Shown piece by piece: positions 36,835 through 44,958 of a stretch of DNA of 64,000 bases. A program made the translations under genes and the position numbers. Under the pieces are notes generated by a model, which saw only the letters and a program-made list of their open reading frames with translations, ran no database searches and was not told where the DNA came from. The DNA comes from Janthinobacterium sp. 64. Lineage in GTDB: Bacteria; Pseudomonadota; Gammaproteobacteria; Burkholderiales; Burkholderiaceae_D. The stretch is from the NCBI RefSeq assembly GCF_002813325.1, contig NZ_PHUG01000001.1:4960001-5024000 (forward strand), read 5' to 3'. Numbering within the stretch: position 1 is the first letter of the stretch; every line of letters starts with the position of its first letter.

Positions 36835-38415
36835 TTAGAACTGGTTCATGGTGTTGTCTTTGCCAGCCGCCTTCAGTGCCGCTTCGCCGCTGAAGTAATC
36901 CTTGTGATCGTCGCCGATGTCCGAGCCGGACATGTTTTGATGTTTCACGCAGGCGATGCCCTGGCGGATTTCCTTGCGCTGCACGCCCGCCACGTAGCCC
37001 AGCATTCCCTGGTCGCCGAAGTATTCCTTGGCCAGGTTGTCGGTCGACAAGGCTGCCGTGTGGTAAGTCGGCAGGGTGATCAGGTGGTGGAAGATGCCGG
37101 CTTCGCGGGCCGAGTCGGCCTGGAAGGTGCGGATCTTTTCGTCGGCGGCGATCGCCAGTTCCGTCTGGTCGTATTCCACGCTCATCAACTGGGCGCGGTC
37201 GTAGGCGGACACGTCCTTGCCTGCCGCTTTCATGCCGTCAAAGATTTGCTGGCGGAAGTTCAGGGTCCAGTTGAACGATGGGCTGTTGTTGTACACCAGC
37301 TTGGCGTTCGGGATGACCTTGCGGATTTCGCTGACCATGCCGCCGATTTGCGCGATATGCGGTTTTTCCGTTTCGATCCACAGCAGGTCGGCGCCGTTTT
37401 GCAGCGAGGTGATGCAATCCAGGACGCAACGCTCTTCGCCGGAACCGGCGCGGAACTGGAACAGGTTGCTCGGCAGGCGTTTTGGACGCAGCAGCTTGCC
37501 TTCGCGCTTGAGGATGACGTCGCCATTGCCCAGCGCGTCGGCCGACACTTCTTCGCAGTCGAGGAAGGCATTGTATTGGTCGCCCAGGTCGCCTGGTTCA
37601 TTCGTGACGGCGATCTGCTTGGTCAGGCCGGCGCCCAGCGAATCGGTGCGGGCGACGATGATGCCGTCGTCCACGCCCAGTTCCAGGAAGGCGTAGCGGA
37701 TGGCGCGGATCTTGGCCAGGAAGTCTTCGTGCGGCACCGTGACTTTGCCGTCCTGGTGGCCGCATTGTTTCTCGTCGGACACTTGGTTTTCGATCTGGAT
37801 GCAGCAGGCGCCCGCTTCGATGAACTGTTTCGCCAGCAAATAGGTGGCTTCGGCATTGCCGAAACCGGCGTCGATGTCGGCGATGATGGGCACGACGTGG
37901 GTGATGTGGCCATCGATCTTGGCCTGGATCGCTTGCTTCTCAGCACCTTGGGCAGCGTCCAGCTGGCGGAACAGGCCGCCCAGTTCGCGGGCATCGGCCT
38001 GGCGCAGGAAGGTGTAGAGTTCGCGGATCAAGCTGGTGACGGCGGTTTTTTCATGCATCGACTGGTCTGGCAGCGGGCCGAACTCGGAGCGCAGGGCGGC
38101 GACCATCCAGCCGGACAGGTAGAGGTAACGGCGGTCGGTGCTGTTGAAGTGCTTCTTGATCGAGATCATCTTCTGTTGACCGATGAAACCGTGCCAGCAA
38201 CCGAGCGACTGGGTGTACTTGGATGGGTCCGCATCGTAGGCAGCCATGTCGTTGCGCATGATCTTGGCCGTGTAGCGGGCAATGTCCAGGCCGGTCTTGA
38301 ACTTGTTCTGGGCGCGCATGCGGGCGGCGGACTCGGGATTGATGGCGTTCCAGGCGCTGCCTTGTTGCTCTTTCAAACCAGCAACAGCTTTGATGTCGTC
38401 TTGATATTGGGACAT
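36835..38415 (-). CDS. aceA: Isocitrate lyase
   Basis: AceA cleaves isocitrate to glyoxylate and succinate, the first step of the glyoxylate shunt. The 526-residue protein is the long isoform, longer than the ~430-residue enterobacterial type. It contains the Mg-binding VPIIADIDAGFGNAEATYLLAKQFIEAGACCIQIENQVSDEKQCGHQDGK, where the CGH holds the catalytic Cys; the usual KKCGH reads KQCGH here. VARTDSLGAG and LVYNNSPSFNW also match. A good promoter and two palindromes lie upstream. Together with acs it indicates growth on acetate or fatty acids. Confidence 0.95.
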   Translation of the reverse strand: MSQYQDDIKAVAGLKEQQGSAWNAINPESAARMRAQNKFKTGLDIARYTAKIMRNDMAAYDADPSKYTQSLGCWHGFIGQQKMISIKKHFNSTDRRYLYLSGWMVAALRSEFGPLPDQSMHEKTAVTSLIRELYTFLRQADARELGGLFRQLDAAQGAEKQAIQAKIDGHITHVVPIIADIDAGFGNAEATYLLAKQFIEAGACCIQIENQVSDEKQCGHQDGKVTVPHEDFLAKIRAIRYAFLELGVDDGIIVARTDSLGAGLTKQIAVTNEPGDLGDQYNAFLDCEEVSADALGNGDVILKREGKLLRPKRLPSNLFQFRAGSGEERCVLDCITSLQNGADLLWIETEKPHIAQIGGMVSEIRKVIPNAKLVYNNSPSFNWTLNFRQQIFDGMKAAGKDVSAYDRAQLMSVEYDQTELAIAADEKIRTFQADSAREAGIFHHLITLPTYHTAALSTDNLAKEYFGDQGMLGYVAGVQRKEIRQGIACVKHQNMSGSDIGDDHKDYFSGEAALKAAGKDNTMNQF

Positions 38416-38499
38416 GTGAATCTCCTAAAAAGAAAAGCTATGTTTGAGAAAATCGCCGAGTGCGCCACAACGTCTTGTCGAAGCAAACTGCATGACTAA

Positions 38500-38528
38500 A
38501 TAGTAGGCCGATTCGCGCCAATGTTCAA
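38500..38528 (-). promoter_or_regulatory. Sigma-70 promoter of the isocitrate lyase gene
   Basis: On the minus strand TTGAAC (-35, at 38528-38523) and TACTAT (-10, at 38505-38500) are exactly 17 bp apart, about 85 bp upstream of the start codon. Confidence 0.65.
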
Positions 38529-38560
38529 GTCTTATATAAGACATATAACTTAAATTAAGT
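38529..38560 (-). promoter_or_regulatory. Paired palindromes next to the aceA promoter
   Basis: GTCTTATATAAGAC (38529-38542) is a perfect 14-bp palindrome directly beside the -35 element. ACTTAAATTAAGT (38548-38560) is a second dyad 5 bp further out. They look like operator sites of a transcription factor controlling aceA; its identity is unknown. Confidence 0.55.
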
Positions 38561-38659
38561 CTTTGTTTTTCAATGGATTAATTATGATTTTTCATGATAT
38601 GAAATGAATTTTCAAAAAGTGAGAGCATAAATGGCTGAGTCTGCTGTTTGAAATTTCGT

Positions 38660-38731
38660 GATGTGAAACGCCTTTTCAGAATTTGGTGCAGCGCGACATA
38701 TCGGGACGAAAAAAACCACCCGAAGGTGGCG
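38660..38731 (+). repeat. 72-bp direct repeat, left copy
   Basis: The sequence from GATGTGAAACGCCTTTTCAG to CACCCGAAGGTGGCG recurs at 39236-39307 with roughly 80% or better identity. The copies flank the SUKH-type gene. Each contains a small hairpin (CACC-CGAA-GGTG). In the left copy, on the minus strand, the hairpin is followed by seven T, so it can also act as a terminator. Confidence 0.75.
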
Positions 38732-38785
38732 TAGAAGCAATTTTGTTTTAATATCATGATCCAATTGTGAAAGGTAAAGTCAGCG

Positions 38786-39214
38786 ATGCAGATGAACGGT
38801 TTGGATTTACCCGTCGAGTATGTTGCTTTTGCAGCAAGGTATCGGGATGTGGAAGGATTTTGCAATTTGAGACTGAAAGAAGAGCTCGATTCTTTCGGTG
38901 GCGTCTTGCAGACGGAACTGGCTCAAATCTATACGGATGTCGTCGAATTGACTGCCCAGACAGCGAAGCTTGGCGCGTGTTTCGTCGGCGATGGCTGCTA
39001 TGGGGAGCCTGGAAGTGTCAGTGCCGGGCCGGGAGCCATTCCGGACATCGTTGATTTTACAGAAATCATTTGTTTCGGCATGGCCGGTGACGGGAGTCAA
39101 TTCTGTTTCGATTTCAGGGGCGCCCGAAGCGCGCCATCTGTCATCGTATGGGACGATGATTACTGGCGAAAGATTTCAAACTCCTTTGAAGAGTTCCTAT
39201 TGCTATTTTCTTGA
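38786..39214 (+). CDS. SMI1/KNR4 (SUKH) family protein
   Basis: The 142-residue protein ends in GDGSQFCFDFRGARSAPSVIVWDDDYWRKISNSFEEFLLLF, the SUKH pattern found in many immunity proteins against contact-dependent and polymorphic toxins. The N-terminal half (GLDLPVEYVAFAARYRDVEGFCNL) is less conserved. No matching toxin gene is adjacent. It lies alone between two 72-bp direct repeats, as an exchanged cassette might. AAAGG occurs upstream of ATG 38786. Confidence 0.8.
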   Translation: MQMNGLDLPVEYVAFAARYRDVEGFCNLRLKEELDSFGGVLQTELAQIYTDVVELTAQTAKLGACFVGDGCYGEPGSVSAGPGAIPDIVDFTEIICFGMAGDGSQFCFDFRGARSAPSVIVWDDDYWRKISNSFEEFLLLFS

Positions 39215-39235
39215 TAGCTTGCCGGGGCAGCTGCT

Positions 39236-39307
39236 GATGTGAAACGCCTTTTCAGAATGTGGTGCGGCGCGACATATCGTGGCGAAAGGAGTCACCCGAA
39301 GGTGGCG
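39236..39307 (+). repeat. 72-bp direct repeat, right copy
   Basis: This is the partner of 38660-38731. It begins GATGTGAAACGCCTTTTCAG and ends CACCCGAAGGTGGCG, with scattered substitutions (for example the run of A is replaced by GGAGT). It starts 22 bp after the SUKH stop codon. Confidence 0.75.
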
Positions 39308-39388
39308 CTGGCTTGTACACCTGCTGGCAATGTGTGGAGGACCTTGCGGGGTGCTTTTTCAGCGCAGATGTCGTATGCCGGCCACAGC

Positions 39389-39982
39389 TTAGCGGACAAG
39401 GTGGGGCGCTGGCGCTGGGCAAGGGCGGGACAGTGCGTTGATCACGTCCGCCGTTGCCACCACTTGCGCATACTCGCCATGCAAATTGGCCAGCGCCATC
39501 ACATGCACCTCGTCCGCCGTTCTTGGCGTGCCCGCATAATCGACTTGAGCAAACGCAAAGCACGCATCGGCGACGACTTGCGTGGCAAAGCCCAGATTGC
39601 CCGCCGTGCGCGCGCTCGATTCCACGGAATTGTTGGTGCTGACGCCCACGATGACCAGCTTGCTGATGCTGCGCACGCGCAACCAGCGTTCCAATCCCGA
39701 GTGGATGAAGGCATCCGGCACATTTTTTTCCACGACATGCTCTTCCGGTAAAGGGGCCAGTGCTGCCTGAAATTCCACACCGGGCTGGCCGGGCCAGAAG
39801 GGCGATCCTGGCGTTCTGGAAATGTGGCGCACATGTACGACGGTGGCGTCCGCTGCGCGCCAGGCTTGCAGCAGGGTGGCGATCTGGTGTTCCGCAGCGG
39901 GATTGTTGCGGCTTCCGGCAGCGGGGCTGGCCATGCCTTGTTGCATGTCGATGATGATCAGTGCGGGATGGTGGGCATGCAT
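39389..39982 (-). CDS. Isochorismatase-fold protein lacking the usual catalytic Cys
   Basis: The 197-residue protein has the family's catalytic Asp in ALIIIDMQQGM and Lys in HVVEKNVPDAF. The expected nucleophile region, normally T-x-x-C-V, reads VSTNNSVESSARTAGNLGF, with Ser in the Cys position. Cysteine hydrolases of this superfamily (nicotinamidase, N-carbamoylsarcosine amidase) need that Cys; vinyl-ether hydrolysing isochorismatases (PhzD, EntB) do without it. The reaction is therefore uncertain. It lies 84 bp downstream of the MFS carrier on the same strand, suggesting a shared operon. Confidence 0.82.
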   Translation of the reverse strand: MHAHHPALIIIDMQQGMASPAAGSRNNPAAEHQIATLLQAWRAADATVVHVRHISRTPGSPFWPGQPGVEFQAALAPLPEEHVVEKNVPDAFIHSGLERWLRVRSISKLVIVGVSTNNSVESSARTAGNLGFATQVVADACFAFAQVDYAGTPRTADEVHVMALANLHGEYAQVVATADVINALSRPCPAPAPHLVR

Positions 39983-40066
39983 GTTGGTAGCCTGGGAGGG
40001 ATGGCAGGCGCACCTGGCGCCTGCCTGGGGAAATCGTGCTGCAGTGATTGCCGCAGGGGCGCGAAT

Positions 40067-41371
40067 CTAGCGTCCCACGGTCTGCCGCTGATCCTTGATA
40101 AACAGCGCCGTCAGCATGCCCACCACGCACACGCCGATCACGTAATAGGCGGGACCGAGCACGTTGTTTTTCAGCATCAGGGTCACGACCACGGGCGTCA
40201 GGCCGCCGAAAATCGCGTACGACAAGTTGTAGGAAAACGACAGTCCCGAGAAACGCACCTGGGCCGGGAATGCCTGCACCAGCACGTAGGGTACGGCGCC
40301 GACGACGCCGACGAACAGGCCCGTCATGGCGTACAGGGGCAGCAGCAGGTCGGGGCGGCTGCCGACGGTGGTGTAGAAGATATATGTACTGATGGCCAGC
40401 AGAACGGAGCCGGTGAAGATCACGCGCTTGCCGCCCAGGCGGTCGGCCAGCATGCCGGCGATGATGCAGCCGAAGGCCAGGCACAGCGTGGCCACGGTAT
40501 TGGCCACCAGGGTGGTGCGCGGCGCGATGTGGTGGATCTTTTGCAGCAGGGCAGGCGTCATCAAAATGACGACGACGATGCCGGCCGACAGCATCCAGGT
40601 CAGCAGCATCGACACGGCGACGGCGCCGCGGTGGCTGCGCAGCACGGATTTCAACGGCATTTCCGTCGCCAACGCCTTGCGCTGCTGCATTTCCGCAAAC
40701 ACGGGCGTTTCATGCAGCCAGCGGCGCAGATACATGGCGCCAAAGCCGAAGAGGCCGCCCAGCAGGAACGGATAGCGCCAGGCGCCATCGGTGATTTCTG
40801 CCGGCGTGTAGACGGTGTTCAAGCCCGTCGCGACGAGCGAACCCAACAAAATACCGACAGTCAGGCCGGCCGTCAGCACGCCGCAGGCAAAGCCCGTGAA
40901 ACGGCTCGGTACGTGTTCGGACACAAATACCCAGGCGCCAGGCACTTCGCCGCCCACGGCAGCGCCCTGGAAGACGCGCATCAAGAGCAGCAGCAGCGGG
41001 GCGGCCAGGCCGATGGTGGCGTAGGTCGGCAGCAAGCCGATCAGCAGGGTCGGCACGGCCATCATCAGGATGGACAGCGTGAACATGCGCTTGCGGCCCA
41101 GCAAGTCGCCGAAGTGGGCCATGACGATGCCGCCCAGCGGACGCACCACGTAGCCGGCGGCGAAGATGCCGAAGGTTTGCAGCAAACGCAGCCATTCCGG
41201 CATTTCTGGCGGGAAGAACAACTGGCCGATGGCGTTGGCAAAGAAGACGAAGATGATGAAATCGTAGAATTCCAGCGCGCCGCCGAGGGCGGCCAGCGAC
41301 AGGGTCTTGTAGTCTTGTTTGGTGAGGGGACGGCTTGCGGCGTTGATTGCGGCGGTGTTGGAAGTAGGCAT
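40067..41371 (-). CDS. MFS transporter, metabolite:H+ symporter type
   Basis: The 434-residue inner-membrane protein has about 12 hydrophobic segments. It shows the MHS-type landmarks ALGGALEFYDFIIFVFFANAIG in the first helix and RPLGGIVMAHFGDLLGRKRMF in loop 2-3, plus MRVFQGAAVGGEVPGAWVFVSEH. Such carriers import organic acids or related small metabolites with protons. The substrate cannot be read from the sequence. It precedes the isochorismatase-fold gene, whose product may act on the imported compound. Confidence 0.9.
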   Translation of the reverse strand: MPTSNTAAINAASRPLTKQDYKTLSLAALGGALEFYDFIIFVFFANAIGQLFFPPEMPEWLRLLQTFGIFAAGYVVRPLGGIVMAHFGDLLGRKRMFTLSILMMAVPTLLIGLLPTYATIGLAAPLLLLLMRVFQGAAVGGEVPGAWVFVSEHVPSRFTGFACGVLTAGLTVGILLGSLVATGLNTVYTPAEITDGAWRYPFLLGGLFGFGAMYLRRWLHETPVFAEMQQRKALATEMPLKSVLRSHRGAVAVSMLLTWMLSAGIVVVILMTPALLQKIHHIAPRTTLVANTVATLCLAFGCIIAGMLADRLGGKRVIFTGSVLLAISTYIFYTTVGSRPDLLLPLYAMTGLFVGVVGAVPYVLVQAFPAQVRFSGLSFSYNLSYAIFGGLTPVVVTLMLKNNVLGPAYYVIGVCVVGMLTALFIKDQRQTVGR

Positions 41372-41523
41372 GTGTCTCGTTCTTGTGTGTTATCGGAGAT
41401 TGCCAGATCTAGCATACGCATTTCCGCCGCGTGAGTAAATGCGGTGCGTATGCGCAGACGCCTCAGCTGTGCTTAATACAACGCCGCTATCATCAGCGTT
41501 GACTTCATTGGAAAGGACACACA

Positions 41524-42240
41524 ATGCATATCATGATCGTGGGCGCCAGCCGGGGCCTGGGACGCGCGCTGGTGGACGGTTTGCTCGCTGAGGGCCATGC
41601 CGTCATCGGCGTATCGCGCCAGCAACCCGCCGACTTGCCTGCCGGCCAGGACACACAGCTGCAATGGATAGAGGCGGACCTGGCCGCACCGGCCGAGGCC
41701 GTCGAACGCATCGCGCGTGTCGCGCCGGCCGTGCTGGACGCGGTGATCTACAACCTGGGCGTGTGGGAAGAAAAGGCCTTCAGCGATGACTACGCTTTCC
41801 TTGGCGATGCGGACGAGGCCATCGTCGACATGGTCAATACCAACATCACGGCGACGATATTGCTGCTCAAGCGCCTGGTGCCGCGCTTGCTGGCCAGCAG
41901 CAAACCGCAGCTGATACTCACGGGGTCGACGTCCGGTCTGCGCCAGAGCGGCCGGCCGGAAGTGACGTTCAGCGCTTCGAAATTCGCCCTGAACGGCATC
42001 GCCGACGCCTTGCGTGAAGGATTCCGCGCACAGGGACTGGCCGTGACGGCGCTGCAACTGGGCTATCTGAATACCTACGATGGCTTGTCGGTGCCGCTGG
42101 CGGACGCCGCCGCGCGGGGCGAGGGCGAGCTGATCCCCGTGCATGACGTCGTTGCCGTCGTGCGCATGCTGCTGAGCCTGTCGAATGCCTCGTTCGTGCG
42201 CGAGCTGGTGCTGCCGGCGCTGCGCGACGAGCGTTTTTAG
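41524..42240 (+). CDS. SDR-family NAD(P)-dependent oxidoreductase
   Basis: The 238-residue Rossmann-fold protein starts MHIMIVGASRGLGRALVDGLL, the nucleotide-binding TGxxxGxG variant. It contains YNLGVWEE in place of NNAG. The catalytic Ser is in LTGSTSGL. The Tyr-x3-Lys motif appears as FSASKFAL: Phe replaces the Tyr and the Lys is kept. That change could lower or alter activity. AAAGGACAC is the ribosome binding site. The substrate is unknown. Confidence 0.85.
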   Translation: MHIMIVGASRGLGRALVDGLLAEGHAVIGVSRQQPADLPAGQDTQLQWIEADLAAPAEAVERIARVAPAVLDAVIYNLGVWEEKAFSDDYAFLGDADEAIVDMVNTNITATILLLKRLVPRLLASSKPQLILTGSTSGLRQSGRPEVTFSASKFALNGIADALREGFRAQGLAVTALQLGYLNTYDGLSVPLADAAARGEGELIPVHDVVAVVRMLLSLSNASFVRELVLPALRDERF

Positions 42241-42314
42241 GCTTTTCGCCGGAAACAGCGCCCCGGCTTGCCGCAGGTTGGCAGGCGTGACGAGCTGGGG
42301 TAGCGCTTGCTGCG

Positions 42315-42503
42315 TCAGCCGACGCACGGCTTCCTGCGCCAGGGTGCAGCCAAGGTATGCATGTCGGGTGCCAAACGCACATCGAGCAGGTGTTGCGCAT
42401 CGAAACCCAGCGCCTGGGCGCGTTCTTCGCCTTTAATTAACAGCGTCGTCAGGGAGCGCAGCATCTGTGCAAAGCAGGGAATGGTAACGGCGTAGACCGA
42501 CAT
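42315..42503 (-). pseudogene. Truncated DUF1993-like gene
   Basis: From ATG 42503, with GAGGAA just upstream, the frame reads MSVYAVTIPCFAQMLRSLTTLLIKGEERAQALGFDAQHLLDVRLAPDMHTL. This matches the N-terminus of DUF1993 proteins, which are usually about 170 residues. The frame then loses homology and stops after 62 residues, so the 3' two thirds appear lost, possibly by deletion next to the SDR gene. Confidence 0.6.
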
Positions 42504-42637
42504 GGATTTCCTCAAGTAAAGGGTCGAGAGCGATGCCGGCAGTATGCCCGGCCCAGCCGTGTTTCAGCGTGCCACTTGAACATGCTACAGTCCGCCTTTG
42601 CCGCCGGCGTGGAGCGGCTTTGCCTGGATCAAGATTG

Positions 42638-43066
42638 ATGCCCACCTGGATTTCCCCGCCGCAACTCGTTGCCCTGGCCGCCTTCTATGCGCAGGCGCAA
42701 GCCCATCCTGAAGCAATCAGTGACGCTGCCTTCCTGGACAAGGTGAAAAACGCCCACTGGCCCACCAATTGCTGGAGCTACGTGGAAGCATCGTTCGCCA
42801 TCATCGCGCCCGCATGCCTGCTGCGTCCGCATCTGACCGCCGAGCTGATCGCTTTCCCCATCGATGCCATGATCGCGGGTGGCCTGGACGATGCTGCGCA
42901 GGTCATCGCCATCGGCCTGGCCTGCGCCACGCGCGACGCGCCATATGTGGCGCCGAGCGAGGAGGGCAAGCGCTGGCTGACGCAGGTGTGGCCGGGATTG
43001 GGGGAGGTGGTCGAGACTGTGTTTGAGGCCAGGCTGCAAGTGGCGCTGGCCGATGATGAGGACTAG
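42638..43066 (+). CDS. Hypothetical protein, 142 residues
   Basis: The soluble product (MPTWISPPQLVALAAFYAQAQAHPEAISDAAFLDKVKNAHWPTNCWSYVEASF...) is predicted mostly helical and belongs to no family I recognise. ATG 42638 is preferred because the upstream extension to 42533 is low-quality coding sequence. It stands alone, 73 bp before the MarR-GNAT gene. Codon use is normal for the chromosome. Confidence 0.65.
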   Translation: MPTWISPPQLVALAAFYAQAQAHPEAISDAAFLDKVKNAHWPTNCWSYVEASFAIIAPACLLRPHLTAELIAFPIDAMIAGGLDDAAQVIAIGLACATRDAPYVAPSEEGKRWLTQVWPGLGEVVETVFEARLQVALADDED

Positions 43067-43104
43067 GCAAGCCTGTGCTTGACCTGGAAAGACGGTTTAC
43101 GTTA

Positions 43105-43133
43105 GGGTATACGTAACTACTTACATATATCCC
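43105..43133 (+). promoter_or_regulatory. Dyad upstream of the MarR-GNAT gene
   Basis: GGGTATACGTAA faces TTACATATATCCC around CTAC, an imperfect 12-13 bp dyad ending 6 bp before the start codon. This is a likely autoregulatory operator, since MarR proteins commonly bind such sites in their own promoters. Confidence 0.5.
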
Positions 43134-43139
43134 GATCTC

Positions 43140-44096
43140 ATGTCCTCCAACTTGCAAACCTACGGCTCCCTGATGCTGGCCAGCCGCCTGCGCCGTCTTT
43201 CCGATCAACTGTATGCCGGTGTCGATACCAGTTATCTGGTGGCCGGCGTCGAACTGACGTCGCGCTGTTTCCCCTTGTTATTGCTGCTGCGCGACAACGG
43301 CCCCACGGCGATCACGGCCCTGGCCGCGCAGATCGGCCAGACGCATCCGGTGGTGGTGCAACTGGGGCGCAAGCTGCTCGATGCTGGCGTGGTGGCGGAG
43401 TTGCCGGACGCCAAGGATGAGCGGCGCCGCCTGCTGGCGCTGACCGACGCGGGGCAAGCCTTGCTGCGCAACATGGCGCCGCTGTGGGACGATGTGCGTG
43501 CGGCCGTCGATATGGTCTTCGAGCAAGGCACGCCGCAGTTGATGGCCAGCCTGGACCGGGCGGAAGCGCGCTTGCAATCGCAAGGCTTTGGCGAAACGAT
43601 CGCCGCCTGCCGGCGCCAGCGCGAGCGGGCCGCCGTAGAGATCATCGATTACGCCGACCAATATGCACCCGACTTCAAGCGCCTGAATATCGCATGGCTG
43701 GAGCGCTATTTCTATGTCGAGGCGCTCGATGACAAGGTGCTGTCCGATCCGCAACGTTCGATCCTCGATGACGGCGGGCAGATCTTCCTGGCGCGCCGGG
43801 ACGGCAAGATCGTTGGCACTTGCGCGCTGATCCGCGCCGATGACGCCAACATCGAATTGTCGAAGATGGCCGTCACGCCAGAATGCCAGGGCCTGGGCAT
43901 CGCGCGCCGCCTGATCGAACGGGCCTTCGACGCCTTCGAGGCCAGCGGCGCGCAACTGCTGTTCCTGGAGTCGAACAGCAAGCTGGCGCCCGCCATCCGC
44001 CTGTATGAAAGCAGCGGTTTTAGCCACGTGGCGCGGCCCGCCGGCGACGCGCATTACCAGCGCGCCGACGTCTATATGGAGTGGCAGGGCAGGTAG
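43140..44096 (+). CDS. MarR-type regulator fused to GNAT acetyltransferase
   Basis: Residues about 1-150 form a MarR winged helix (ITALAAQIGQTHPVVVQLGRKLLDAGVVAELPDAKDERRRLLALTDAGQALL). Residues about 165-318 form a GNAT domain, with the acetyl-CoA loop in LSKMAVTPECQGLGIARRLIERAF and NSKLAPAIRLYESSGF near the end. This bifunctional architecture is known in proteobacteria; ligand and acetyl acceptor are unknown. A dyad directly upstream suggests autoregulation. The following TetR gene starts 108 bp later. Confidence 0.92.
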   Translation: MSSNLQTYGSLMLASRLRRLSDQLYAGVDTSYLVAGVELTSRCFPLLLLLRDNGPTAITALAAQIGQTHPVVVQLGRKLLDAGVVAELPDAKDERRRLLALTDAGQALLRNMAPLWDDVRAAVDMVFEQGTPQLMASLDRAEARLQSQGFGETIAACRRQRERAAVEIIDYADQYAPDFKRLNIAWLERYFYVEALDDKVLSDPQRSILDDGGQIFLARRDGKIVGTCALIRADDANIELSKMAVTPECQGLGIARRLIERAFDAFEASGAQLLFLESNSKLAPAIRLYESSGFSHVARPAGDAHYQRADVYMEWQGR

Positions 44097-44203
44097 CACG
44101 CGCGAGGGCGCCATGCGGCGCTCCCCATCGGCCGTCTCCCGCGTTACAATACGCGCACCCCATAACGGAACTTAGGTTCCACTATTCGAGACGCCGACGC
44201 CGC

Positions 44204-44842
44204 ATGCCTTCCTTTCCGATGCCCTTCCCGCAGATGATCGTTCCCCCGGAACCCACCCAGGCGCGCAGCAAGCAAGCGTTCGAGCGCCTGCTGCAGGTCG
44301 GTGAACAGTTGCTGGCGGAAAACCGTTTCGATGAAATCGGCGTGGCTGACCTGGCGAAACTGGCGGAAACCTCGGTGGGCACCTTTTACCGTTTATTGGG
44401 CGACAAGGACACCCTGAGCCGCTTGCTGCTGCAGCGCTTTTTTTCCGACATGGTGGAAAAGGTCGAGACCCTGACGGAGCTGCGCCAGTGGGAAGGGCGC
44501 AGCCTGGAAGACTTCATCCGCGCCATGGTAGCGATGTTCGTGGCCGTGAATGGCGGGCGCAGCGGTGTGTTGCGCGCCCTGATCACGCGCGCGTCGCAGG
44601 ATGCGCAATTTCGCGACAGGGTGCACCAGATCAATCATTTGATTTCGCAACGCACGGTGGCCGTACTGGCCAGCAAGTCGTCCAGCATCCGCCACCCGAA
44701 CCCGACGCAGGCGATGATGGTGGTGCCCCCCGTGCTGCTGGGCATCCTGAACCAACATACCCTGACGGGTTCGCTGTCCTTTTTGTCGGGCGCGGCACTG
44801 GAAGATGAACTGGTGCGTGTTGCTTTAAATTACCTGACCTAA
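44204..44842 (+). CDS. TetR/AcrR-family transcriptional regulator
   Basis: The 212-residue protein has an N-terminal TetR helix-turn-helix at about residues 18-65: ARSKQAFERLLQVGEQLLAENRFDEIGVADLAKLAETSVGTFYRLLGDKDTL. The C-terminal ligand domain is helical. ATG 44204 excludes an Arg-rich upstream extension. It is followed after 116 bp by an alpha/beta hydrolase gene whose promoter contains an inverted repeat, a plausible target of this repressor. Confidence 0.9.
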   Translation: MPSFPMPFPQMIVPPEPTQARSKQAFERLLQVGEQLLAENRFDEIGVADLAKLAETSVGTFYRLLGDKDTLSRLLLQRFFSDMVEKVETLTELRQWEGRSLEDFIRAMVAMFVAVNGGRSGVLRALITRASQDAQFRDRVHQINHLISQRTVAVLASKSSSIRHPNPTQAMMVVPPVLLGILNQHTLTGSLSFLSGAALEDELVRVALNYLT

Positions 44843-44860
44843 ACTATTTAGCGATTTAAC

Positions 44861-44909
44861 TTGAAATCGGAATTCGGATTCCGTATTATGTTTTCCAACA
44901 GCAGGAAAA
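44861..44909 (+). promoter_or_regulatory. Promoter with inverted repeat upstream of the alpha/beta hydrolase
   Basis: TTGAAA (44861-44866) and TATTAT (44884-44889) are 17 bp apart, a near-consensus sigma-70 promoter. The spacer carries the inverted repeat CGGAAT-TCGG-ATTCCG, placed to block RNA polymerase if bound. Just downstream GTTTTCC / GGAAAAC forms a small 5' UTR hairpin. The adjacent TetR protein is the obvious candidate to bind here. Confidence 0.65.
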
Positions 44910-44958
44910 CATATTCCTGCACCTGAACACAAAGCATGTTCAACAGCAAGGAGACAAA

